A stretch of 64,000 nucleotides of DNA from Pyrenula massariospora (taxonomy: Eukaryota; Ascomycota; Eurotiomycetes; Pyrenulales; Pyrenulaceae): NCBI GenBank assembly GCA_021030905.1, contig JAGFMI010000003.1:2046001-2110000 (forward strand), given 5' to 3'. Below, piece after piece: positions 55,038-64,000 of the stretch. The notes under the pieces are model-generated. The model was not told the origin of the DNA. It ran no database searches and was given only the letters and a program-made list of their open reading frames with translations. Every line of letters begins with the position of its first letter. Position 1 is the stretch's first letter. A program made the position numbers and the translations under genes.

Positions 55038-56970
55038 ATGGGGCTTCTCAGCAGCGACAAAGAGAAGTCAGGCGACAACTGGCCTGTGCCCGAAGACCAG
55101 GTCGCTGAAGGCTTTGTATCAGAAAACGCGGACCAGCTCCAACGTCATCTTGCCAATCGACAGATTCAGCTTATCGCTATCGGAGGTTCCATTGGAACAG
55201 CGCTCTTCGTGAGTATCGGTAGCGGCCTCTACCATGGCGGGGCTGCCAGTCTTTTGATTGCGTACACCATTCAGAGCTGTGTACTCGCCATGGTCAACAA
55301 TTGCGTCGCCGAGATGAGTACTGCCTATCCAGTAAGCGGAGGCTTCATTCGCCTGGCCGGAAAATGGGTCGACGATGCCCTCGGTTTCATGGTCGGCTGG
55401 AACTTTTTGTGCGAGGACTTCCATCCATTGCTGCTTTATCCCCGAGTTCTGACCTATGTAGTTTTTATGAAGCGCTTCTCATTCCATTTGAGATTTCTGC
55501 TTTCACCCTGGTGCTCTCGTTCTGGAGTGAAGATGTTACAAAGCCCGGTGCGATTGCTGGTATCATAGTCGGAATTATCATATGCTACGCGTGAGCCCAC
55601 CAATTGCCTCTGCCCGCGCGACATTGACACTTAAGATCTTCTGTAGCTTGATCAACATTCTGGCCGTTGGAGCCTACGGTGAAGCCGAATTCTGGCTATC
55701 TGGGGGCAAGGTCATTCTGATCTTCGCCCTCTTCTTCTTTACCTTTATTACCATGGTCGGGGGTAATCCGCAGCATCACGCTTACGGCTTCACGCACTGG
55801 AAGCACGGTGGTGCATTCCGGGAGTATATCGACACTGGTGACCTTGGGCGATTTCAAGGATTCCTCGCTGCTCTGTCTTCCGCGCTATTCACCGTTGTGG
55901 GACCGGAGTACATTTCCATGGTCGCTGCCGAAGCAGTCCGTCCGCGCGTCTATATCAAGGCTGCTTTCAAGATGGTATACTTACGATTCGGCATCTTCTT
56001 TATCGGTGGTGCTCTCGCAGTGGGCATCGTCTGCAACTCAAGAGCTCCGCAGTTAACGGATGTGGTAGAGAATGGAACCGGCAGCGGTTCTGCAGCTGCT
56101 TCTCCGTACGTGATCGCCATGCAGAATCTCGGTATCGGCGTCTTTCCTCATATCGTCAATGCGTAAGCTCTCTGACGACTTGAAAGTCCGTATCTAGACT
56201 GACAATATTAGGCTCATGTTAACGTCAATCTTTTCTGCCGGAAACACCTACACGTACTGCGCTGTTCGAAACCTGTATGGTCTCGCACTTGAGGGAAGAG
56301 CCCCAAAATTCCTCCGCAGATGTACCAGGAGTGGAGTGCCGATCTACAGCTTCTGCGTAGTCATGATTTTCCCCATGCTCTCATTCGTGGCTGTCTCCAG
56401 CTCCTCATCTGTAGCAATCACGTGGTTTGCCAGCTTGGTCACCGCTGGGGGTACGTCTGCCAGAACTCATTCATCTATATCATCGCTCGCTGACTCAAGT
56501 GACTAGGCCTGATCGACTACTTCGTCATGTGCGTGACCTACATCTTCTTCTACCGCGCGTGCAAAGCTCAGGGTCTGGACCGTAACGACCTCCCCTATAC
56601 CGGCCGCTTCCAACCCTACTGCGCCTACATCGCCGCCATCTGGCTATTCGTCGTCACCTGCTACTACGGCTACACCTGCTATCTCCCCTGGAACGTGTCC
56701 AACTTCTTCTCCAACTACACGATGCAGCTGTTCATCCCGCCGCTCTTCATCATCTGGAAGCTCGTGAAGCGCACCCGCATGGTGCGGCCTCACGAAGCCG
56801 ACCTCGTGTGGGAGAGGCCGCTCATTGATGCGTATGAGGAGACTTTCCTCACGCCGCCGGTTGGATTCTGGAGGGAGATTGTCGAAATCGTTGGGATCGG
56901 GAGGCGGGAGGAGGGCCACAACTCGCGGCGGAAGAGTAGCGTCGTCGCTCCTCCCAATGCTCACTTTTAA
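55038..56970 (+). CDS. Amino acid permease (YAT/APC family)
   Basis: Proton-coupled plasma-membrane amino acid transporter. Five exons: 55038-55408, 55462-55590, 55647-56162, 56212-56450 and 56507-56970 (introns 53, 56, 49 and 56 nt); 572 residues. The start MGLLSSDKEKS gives a hydrophilic N-terminus. RQIQLIAIGGSIGTALFVSIGSGL is the helix-1 signature with the substrate-binding GSIGT turn. AEMSTAYPVSGGFIRLAGKW and VGWNFFFYEALLIPFEI follow. The rest forms about 12 helices, with GPEYISMVAAEAVRPR and SAGNTYTYCAVRNLYGLALEGRAP as further family blocks. The splices rebuild these conserved blocks exactly. Substrate specificity cannot be told. The last 200 nt shift to G-ended codons. Confidence 0.9.
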
Positions 56971-57526
56971 GGAGTCGGGAGCTCTGCACCGTATCGGTGG
57001 CAAGGTACTTGTTGTTGGGGCTTTCACCGGGACTTCAGGTGTCGTAGGCTCGGTCTTATCGTCGTAGCTATTGTCCAAATCTCGTCTTTCTTGTATCCCG
57101 TAAGACTCATCACATACCAACGCAATCTCTCCCTTGTTCCAGCTCCTACCATACATAACGCGTGCATACACGCGTACGTCTAACCTTGTGTAGATGCGCT
57201 CAGACTCATTGAAGTACACTTGCAGCGATCATTGCCATGTGACTAACAGCCTGTAGTCTAAAAAACAGGGATTAGGTTACGGTGAGGTTCGATGATCCAC
57301 TGCTAAAAGTAGGCGGTGGCTTTGTGGCTGGGCTATTCTATGATAATAATTTGGCAAGTCTACTTCAAAACGTTCGACCAATCAACGCGTCGCCGCATTA
57401 ATCCCTGCCCAATGTTTACCTCCGGCTGGATGTGAGGTTCAACCAACAATGGTGACCAATGTTCGGACTTTAAAGGTGTCTGAACATGACTGTGAACGAG
57501 ATGCAAGCATTGTCATCTAGCCCCTG
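56971..57526. other. Intergenic
   Basis: About 560 bp: the permease 3' flank and the promoter of the WD40 gene. Minus-strand frames here are antisense to the permease end. No gene is seen. Confidence 0.5.
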
Positions 57527-57730
57527 ATGGACCGATCTGCCATTAGGATACGGTTACTGCGAACACCTTGGAACTCGAAACGTGAACAGCCTCAGCGAGC
57601 TCTCTCAGATGCGCAACCCAGCGACTCGATGTTGCTTAACGTTCTCCATCGCCAGTCTCCATCAGATTTAGATCGTGGTATGTTGTGGAAGGTCGTTTCC
57701 ACCTCACCTATTACTTTCTCTCCAGGATGA
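57527..57730 (+). promoter_or_regulatory. Spliced upstream ORF ending over the WD40 start codon (ATGA)
   Basis: An ATG at 57527 opens a frame (MDRSAIRIRLLRTPWNSK...). A consensus donor (GTATGT at 57678) and CTCTCCAG acceptor (57725) define a 48-nt intron. After splicing, the frame ends GGA TGA, the TGA sharing ATG bases with the main start (ATGA, 57727-57730), giving a 51-codon uORF. This layout would suit termination-reinitiation control of the downstream gene. The intron signals are good; translation is inferred. Confidence 0.4.
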
Positions 57731-60700
57731 TCAACCATCCTTTCGCGGGCAAAGGGAAAACCTCGAATCAAGGCTCAGCATTGAGAATCACTCCTTCGAA
57801 CTCCCCTAGTGCACGAAACTCGTCCAGGTCTCCGATAAAGACCAATTTCAGTCCTCCTACACTAGCCCTTGAGCAAGTCATTGGGACCACTACAACATCC
57901 CCAAGCGGCTTCTCATGCCATGAGCCTTCAAGGACAATTGCTCTCTGTGCCGGATCTACTGCAGTGTTAGCACGATTTGATGAAGGATTTCGGATACATC
58001 AAAGATTCTACAGAGCAACGCCGACGGCTATCGCTGCCAATATTGTAGGGGCATCCTATGCGCCACCCACACATAATGCCACACCTGACCGCAAGCGACA
58101 CTCAATTGCACCAAGGGCAAGTGTGACACCGTTTGCTGGCCCTGGATCGCCTAATAAAGAGCTATGTGAACACGATGCCTTCAAAACATGGACTTCTCGG
58201 AAAAGAATCAAAACAGTGTCGTGTGTTGCAATAAGTCCGGATGGGAAATTCCTAGCAGTGGGAGAGGTAATCACACATCTGGGTCGGAAGCAAATATCGC
58301 CTCTGACGGTTGTAGGCAGGCTACAACCCCCGCGTCCTTATCTTCTCCACGAATGACGATGCGTCGACTGTCACACCCCTTTCGATCTCGGCAGAGCACT
58401 CCTCGGGCATACGGAGCGTAGCGTTCAGCCCTGATGGTAAGTATTTGGCTAGCTTAGGAGATATAAACGACGGATTTATCTTTGTGTTCTCTGTCAACCG
58501 CAAGAATGGAAGCCTCAAGGTGCAAAGTACAAACAAGTGCACTTCATGGGTTAGAGATATGGCATGGTTTGGAATCAGCCTTGTAACGTCAGTCACCTTT
58601 CGCTTTCGAAACCTCAGCTGACAAAAGCAACGGCATAGTGTCGGCACGCGACATGTAAAAGTGTGGCGTCTACCTGAACGACAAGTTCAGTCACCAACAA
58701 AGTCGGCACGTCAACGACTTGACCTGGATCCTCCTTCAAGTCCTGGTTCCCAACCACTTGTGGGGCGCAACGTTATCCTCGGAAAGCTTGCAGAGTCTAG
58801 TTTCACATGTGTAGTTGCGATATCATCGAGTGGAGCTATTTTATGTTCTGAAGATGGCGTAGTATGCTTCCTTGATGCTACAGATGGCCGGCAGGAACTT
58901 CGGCCGGTAAAGCGATTCAATTTCAGTATCTCTTCGGCCGCTGTCAGCGCTCAGAAGGACAAAATTTGGATTGCTGGCTCCAGCCTTCGGTTCTCAGAGT
59001 TAAATTTGGGGGACTTGACATCGCCTGCGGCATCTAAAACGCTAGCTAGCTCTGGTCCTCTCGCCTCTGAATCCCAATCCAGCCCTTCCAATGGTCCTTC
59101 GGTTACCTCATCGACAGACGTCTCTATCACTGGAGTTGGCATCATAGCGGAAAGGCTTGTATACCTCGATAGTAAAAGGTATATAAGAACGCGAGATACT
59201 TCTCCCATCGCCGACGAGGTGACAAGATCAAGGCATGATAATGCACTTGCTGTTGCTCATGCTGAACCTATCGAGGGCGTGCAGCTGATGCAGGACATTG
59301 CCTCAGGGCTCGCCTTCTATACCTGGTCCCGAGAGGGTAATGTACTTTTTTGGAATTCAGACGGATCCATCCACAGATCAGAGGTCGTCCGGCTCGAGGC
59401 GTCATCTGCGGATGATGACGATATTTCCAATGAGCTGAAATGTCTCCAGACATCTCCTAATGACGAGTATCTGATATCTGGAGACAGCCTCGGTGTTGTG
59501 AGGTAAGCTTCTCTTCCCTAATGTTACGTGAGGTTATTATAACACAGAGTAGCATTCTTAACTTCGAAGCTTGGACAACGATTCATTCCGTCCGCGCACA
59601 CGGCTCTGAAGTCACAGGTATTGCGATAGAAGGAAGTGTTGATAATTTCCTTATCGCAACATCAAGTCGAGACCGGACCATCCAATTGTTTGAGAAGACC
59701 TCTACTTCTCTCAACCTAATTCAGACCATGGACGAGCACGTTGGATCGGTTAGCGGTGTCGTATTTGTGAAAGATGGAGATCGCCTAGTTTCGTTCTCGT
59801 CTGATCGCACCATTATTGTTCGTCAACGGTTCATGAAAGAAGACTCAAGTCCTGTCTACTCAAGCCAACGTATCATCACTTTGAAGGCTTCCCCAGTAGC
59901 GATGATGCCGCATGTGGACGAGAATACCTTGATAGTTTCGACGATGGACCGCTACGTTCTGCGGATTGACTTGACTACAGGAATTCAATCTCATTCTTTC
60001 AAGACATCCGATCCCGACGAACACGACAGTGTCATTCTAAGTACCTTGGCTATTTGTCGGAGCTCAGGAAATGATAGAGAAGTGCAGGCACTAATCGGCC
60101 TTTCGTCTACAGATAAATCGATCAGAGTCTACGATTACGCGCAAGACACGCTCCTGGCCAGCGAGTTTGGGCACACGGAAGGTGTTACAGCTCTTGTGTT
60201 AGACACAAGAACATTCGATGGCACCAGTAAAAGGCGACTCATAAGCACTGGCTTAGATGGTGTCATAATGATATGGAGCCTGAATTTTCCCGATCCTAGA
60301 CAGGCCCAGGAATGGTCTCAACCTTCGCTCTCTACTCCTGAGCCCAGTAAGACTCCTACACGAGATTCAATTGCCAATCGTACCCCTCTCAGGCGTCTTC
60401 TTTCCAAGTCTGACTTGTCAGATTACACTCGCTTCGACCCAGTCTCAGGTACCTCTACAAGTCCGGTCCGGGACTCCTCTCCTACACGAATGCGGAAACG
60501 CACTTCCCTTTATAGCCTCAACTCGCAAGATCCGTGTAAATCCAACGCAACGCCAAATGGCTCTCCGACTGCACCGACGGCTTTCCCTCCTCCATCTAGC
60601 TACCGATCACGGTCTCCAACCATTACCGAAGAGACAGCCCACCCGTCGACATTACAGCGTACCGAATTTGATCCAAGCATGCAATCTGAAGTCTCTCAGC

Positions 60701-61305
60701 CTCACTCCCCATCTGCTTCAATAGCTCATGTAGCGCGAGTGCCGATCGTCAGCGAAGAGACTGATTCCTATTCAACTCCAAGCCAACCTCTTCCTGACCA
60801 GCGGAAGACGACTATCGATCCTTACTCTGATGCGAGACCCAATTCTCCGACGCCTACCGCAACATCAACATCGGTCTCCAGCAACGAACCGCCTCCCCAC
60901 CATACGCCAAATCTACACCCACTTAAGGCCGCTTCACACGCGCTCCGCCCCTCCAAATCAGCATCCAACCTGCACCCCTCAAAACCGGCCGAGTTCGGCA
61001 CCCTCGACTCCGCCAGCGAGTCTGCTGCACGTATGCTCAAGACGTACCGCAATAAGATTGCAGATGCAAAGGCAGGGACCTTTAACGCGAAGACGCTTGA
61101 TAATGTCAGGATAGAATTAGAAAAGACGCTAGATGTACTGAGGACGAAGACAGCGAGTAAGGAAGAGCAGGAGAATGGAGAAGCGGGGGTGGACAAGGAA
61201 GATGGACCAGAGAAAACGCTCAGGGCGGAAATTGCGACGCAGAGCAGTGCTGGAGATGGTGGCGAGTTGCAAGGGGTTGACACGCGGGTAGTCGATAAAA
61301 CATGA
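57727..61305 (+). CDS. WD40 protein of the WDR62/MABP1 family
   Basis: Scaffold with tandem WD40 propellers; animal relatives act at spindle poles and in JNK signalling. Exons: 57727-58266, 58316-58587, 58639-59502 and about 59550-61305; introns 49, 51 and about 47 nt; about 1143 residues. The first propeller has VSCVAISPDGKFLAVGE joined by splicing to AGYNPRVLIFSTND, then IRSVAFSPDGKYLASLGD, SWVRDMAWF and VGTRHVKVWRLPE. The second has ATSSRDRTIQLFE, SGVVFVKDGDRLVSFSSDRT and LISTGLDGVIMIWSL. Residues after about 790 are disordered and Ser/Pro-rich, ending in a helical AARMLKTYRNKIADAKAGTF segment. The second intron uses donor GTCAGT, chosen because it gives LVTVGTRHVKVW. The last acceptor may be at 59549 or 59552. 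Confidence 0.82.
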
Positions 61306-62226
61306 TTTAAGAAGATATTTTAAGAGAGCTATAGGCTTTTATTCTTACAGAGACCTCTCTACAGTTATGAATCGATATAAGCAAATCTTTAGAAGACAAC
61401 AGAATCCCTCTTAATTAATTCTGCATGCTTTTGACAGTAGTAACTCATTGACCTCGATCTGCTGTGACTATGGCAGTGGAGGCCGCTGCTTTGAGAAGGG
61501 GCGAGTCGGATTACTGTGAGGAGATTGCAACTCAGCGGATATCAATTGCTTATATCGAGAGTTAAGGGTAGACGCTTTGTTCTCCTTGTATCCCGACGGT
61601 CGAGCACCGCGGATTTCACGAAGGGGATGTTTTCTTTTCGTGTCTACATAGGTTGTGCGACGGCGTCGCTTTGCGGTCTAACAGTGAGTGAGGCTGGGTA
61701 TGCTAACACCACACTCCTTGTCTTCGGATGGCATGTTTTTCGTTTCGTTTAAGCATAATCTTAGCAAGTATGTAATATAGTCGTGTCAAAATAGAGGACG
61801 TGAAGACCAGGACGTCCTGTGGTATGTGGATAGCTGGAAGGGATTATGCCTGATAGGGTTTTTGTTATTAGATAGTAGTATTGATGTGATGCACGCCTAG
61901 TTAGTAGACGAGAGATATAGGCGCACTCAAGACGTCTTCATTTCTGCGAGGCATTGATGTCCTTGTGTGTCTGTTAAGCATTGAATTCCTCTTTCTTTTT
62001 CTTTTTCTTTCTCTTCTTCTTCTTCCAAACCTCTCTGATTGATTATGGCTCAAGCACGAACGCGACAGGCGACTCTTTACTTTTCCGCCGTGAGCTTCCA
62101 CAAAAAGCAGCCACCCCAAGCATTATGATATAAGCAGCAGATCATCACTCGACCCTCACATAGCATATCAACTCGATCGCAGGCGAATCGCTAAGCTTCA
62201 AACCCCTCCAGCATCCCCCGTCCAAT
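61306..62226. other. Intergenic with a pyrimidine tract
   Basis: About 920 bp with no supported gene. A run of CTTT/CTT units (about 61988-62028) is a polypyrimidine microsatellite. Confidence 0.5.
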
Positions 62227-62574
62227 ATGGCCACCAACCCACCGACAAAAACGAGCACTACCCCGTTCCCCAGCCTCCCACCAGACCTCCGCAACATGGC
62301 CTATCGTCGGCTGTTGGTTTGCCCCTGGCCAATCAACCTCTCTCGACTCCGGCGCGACGAGGCCCCAAGCGCCGGATTCCTCCATGACCAAGCGGCCACG
62401 CTTTCAGATTTGTGCAGTGCGTTCTACGCAGAAGCAGCGACGGTCCTGTACGGGGAGAATGAGTTCGTGTTCAACAAGGGGATGAGTTGGAAGGGAAACA
62501 TTATAGCCCGTTTGAGCGCTGGCGACTTGGTGTTGTTCGCAGGGTTACGCTCGGTTTTCAGATTTGGGCGGTGA
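62227..62574 (+). CDS. Short 2EXR/F-box-like protein
   Basis: 115 residues, single exon. The LPPDLRNMAYRRLLVCPWPI start and the ATLSDLCSAFYAEAATVLYGENEFVF block match the common fungal pattern (LPxELRxxIYxxLL ... TCRxIxxEAxxVLYGxNxF) seen in 2EXR and F-box-like proteins. Full members are usually over 200 residues, so this copy looks C-terminally short; it could be truncated or one of the short versions. Function unknown. Confidence 0.5.
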   Translation: MATNPPTKTSTTPFPSLPPDLRNMAYRRLLVCPWPINLSRLRRDEAPSAGFLHDQAATLSDLCSAFYAEAATVLYGENEFVFNKGMSWKGNIIARLSAGDLVLFAGLRSVFRFGR

Positions 62575-63028
62575 TGGAGAGGGCCTGGGAGGGGAAAGGA
62601 TTGTACCGGTTCAGTGGGGATGAGTTCTGAGTTGCGAAATGTTTGTCGGTACTGTAGAGTGGGGAGTCGATGCCGGGTTTGACGGGCGTGGTTTTCTGGG
62701 CGGGTGATTGTTGGGATGATGATGGATGTATTGTGAACGTTAAGAGGATGGTGTTCGATTTGGCGGTTACACTCCCATTCGTGCTATTGAAATGTATTTT
62801 CTAGCTCTGTGCTCTGGAACGTAAGCTATAGTACTATGCCAAGATTCTTGCTAACAATCTCTAAGCATAGAGAATATACAACGACAATAGGACCCTCGCG
62901 GCCAATGTTGCTGCTGCTGAAGAATCTCTTACTCGTATTGTTATGTTCCAAACCTAAGACCGTCGTCGCAGTTCGGTAATATCCTATGGATCCAAAGAGA
63001 GGAAGGGTATTGGTAATTAATTGCAAAG
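62575..63028. other. Intergenic
   Basis: About 450 bp between convergent stops. No gene is seen. Confidence 0.5.
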
Positions 63029-64000
63029 TCATGCAAAAAGTTCTTTGGTCCTCTTGAAGGGACTCCATTTGCTTGCTGACGAGTCCATGGCTAGTTTCTT
63101 TGGACATATCACCTTTTTAGCCGACAAGCTGCAGTGCAACAAAGTAGGTGGTTCTTGACCTCTCCAGAGTCTCTCTCCGCTTATTTGGCTCACTGGTCTC
63201 TGAGAGACGATGCCCCACCTTAGCTTTTCTTGAGCTATTGCTTCGCCTGACTCGCTTGGTCGCGGGTGGCAGGCAGCAGATATCGCTAGACTGCATCCTC
63301 CTACGAGCGGGATCGGGGTCCAAAGAGGGTGACAGGCGAAACATAACACAGCTACGATCATCAGACCTGCAAGGGACATAAAATATACGAGTGCGATGAA
63401 CGAGTATCCGACGGTGTTTATGATTGAAGGCGGAACGTTCTCGGATGGGAGCGCCGGATGCACCTTCACTCGGGCTAGGAATAATGATTGTGACAAGAGC
63501 CAGTGCAATAGTCCAGATGCGATTTGAAGGGGCACTGCGAATTGGTACGGTATCGAGAGGAAGTATTTTGAGCGTTGGTTGCCCCGTGGATCCGTTACCA
63601 ACAATGCGCGGCTCTTGTCCCCGTAGGCGGCCCACTCAGCAGCTTGAAGCATGCAGGACCAAATCGCATTGTACGCAAAGTATGACATGGATAGAATTAA
63701 TTGTGGTACGTTGACCAGTAGGACATGTCCAAAGGTGTTTGAGGCGCTAGACATACTTGGCAAATGGAGCAGAGTGTTCCGATTTACCTGTCCAAAGCCC
63801 ATGCGTCGAAGCGTACCAGGATCGATTGTGAGAGACTTCTCTTCTCGCTTCTTCAGAGCAATCGCGAAGCTGACAAAAGCAGTTGTACATATCGCCACGA
63901 AGAACGTTAAGCCAGTTAACCAACGCGAGCTCGAGGGTGCAGAGCCCCAAAACTCGCAAAGAGAAGCTGTTGACCACTGTTTTGGCTTGTATGCGGTTGT
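63029..64000 (-). CDS. DUF6536-type fungal membrane protein, C-terminal part (5' end off window)
   Basis: The frame is open from the right edge to the stop at 63029 (about 323 residues visible). It shows helices TGLTFFVAICTTAFVSFAIAL, VLLVNVPQLILSMSYFAYNAI, FAVPLQIASGLLHWLLSQSLFLA, YSFIALVYFMSLAGLMIVAVL and blocks MLQAAEWAAYGDKSRALLV, NQRSKYFLSIPYQ and PLVGGCSLAISAACHPR...KLRWGIV. These are the conserved C-terminal blocks of the large (about 650-750 residue) DUF6536 family of fungal membrane proteins, whose function is unknown. The N-terminal half lies outside the window. No intron is needed in the visible part. Confidence 0.75.
   Translation of the reverse strand, partial: TTAYKPKQWSTASLCEFWGSAPSSSRWLTGLTFFVAICTTAFVSFAIALKKREEKSLTIDPGTLRRMGFGQVNRNTLLHLPSMSSASNTFGHVLLVNVPQLILSMSYFAYNAIWSCMLQAAEWAAYGDKSRALLVTDPRGNQRSKYFLSIPYQFAVPLQIASGLLHWLLSQSLFLARVKVHPALPSENVPPSIINTVGYSFIALVYFMSLAGLMIVAVLCFACHPLWTPIPLVGGCSLAISAACHPRPSESGEAIAQEKLRWGIVSQRPVSQISGERLWRGQEPPTLLHCSLSAKKVICPKKLAMDSSASKWSPFKRTKELFA

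Noticed and set aside
56644-57219. 191-codon minus-strand frame at the permease 3' end
   Set aside because: Mostly antisense to the last permease exon; its long length follows from GC-rich codons on the other strand.

Overview
The window is nuclear DNA of a filamentous ascomycete (Pezizomycotina; class not determined). Genes are dense and carry short GT-AG introns (about 41-86 nt, one of 174 nt) with CTRAC-type branch sites and CT-rich promoters. The protein families are typical fungal ones: a Zn2Cys6 regulator, S10 carboxypeptidase, YAT permease, dysferlin-domain peroxin and DUF6536 membrane protein. I saw no tRNA, rRNA, CRISPR or intact mobile element.

Layout. 1-6739: the N-terminal HEAT half of TOR kinase (minus, runs off the left edge) and a TRF4/Cid14-type poly(A) polymerase (minus). 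7808-14593: a membrane protein with a broken frame, a tandem GFA/CENP-V protein (minus), a 24-residue copper-type metallothionein gene divergent from it, and glucosidase II beta subunit (KDEL-ending). 15818-26671: an MFS transporter, a small membrane protein, an unknown Q-rich protein, a coiled-coil protein and a convergent F-box-like protein. 26672-37419: a 1236-residue disordered protein (minus), a 5.2-kb gene-free stretch and a dysferlin-domain peroxin (minus). 38002-47620: PAM16, D-arabinose dehydrogenase, a secreted serine carboxypeptidase (minus) and a Zn2Cys6 factor (minus). 50028-64000: an epoxide hydrolase, a two-helix membrane protein (minus), an interrupted Cys/His-rich gene, an amino acid permease, a WDR62/MABP1-like WD40 protein, a short 2EXR/F-box-like protein and a DUF6536 protein running off the right edge (minus).

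Most genes are unrelated housekeeping functions rather than one pathway, and I found no defence or biosynthetic cluster. The points most worth following are: the metallothionein with an inverted pair of copper-element-like motifs; an abrupt C-to-G codon (GC-skew) switch inside many genes; stop/start overlaps (TGATG, TAATG, ATGA) that could couple adjacent reading frames; and a Cys-rich repeat gene whose only internal stop sits exactly where the paired repeat has Trp.
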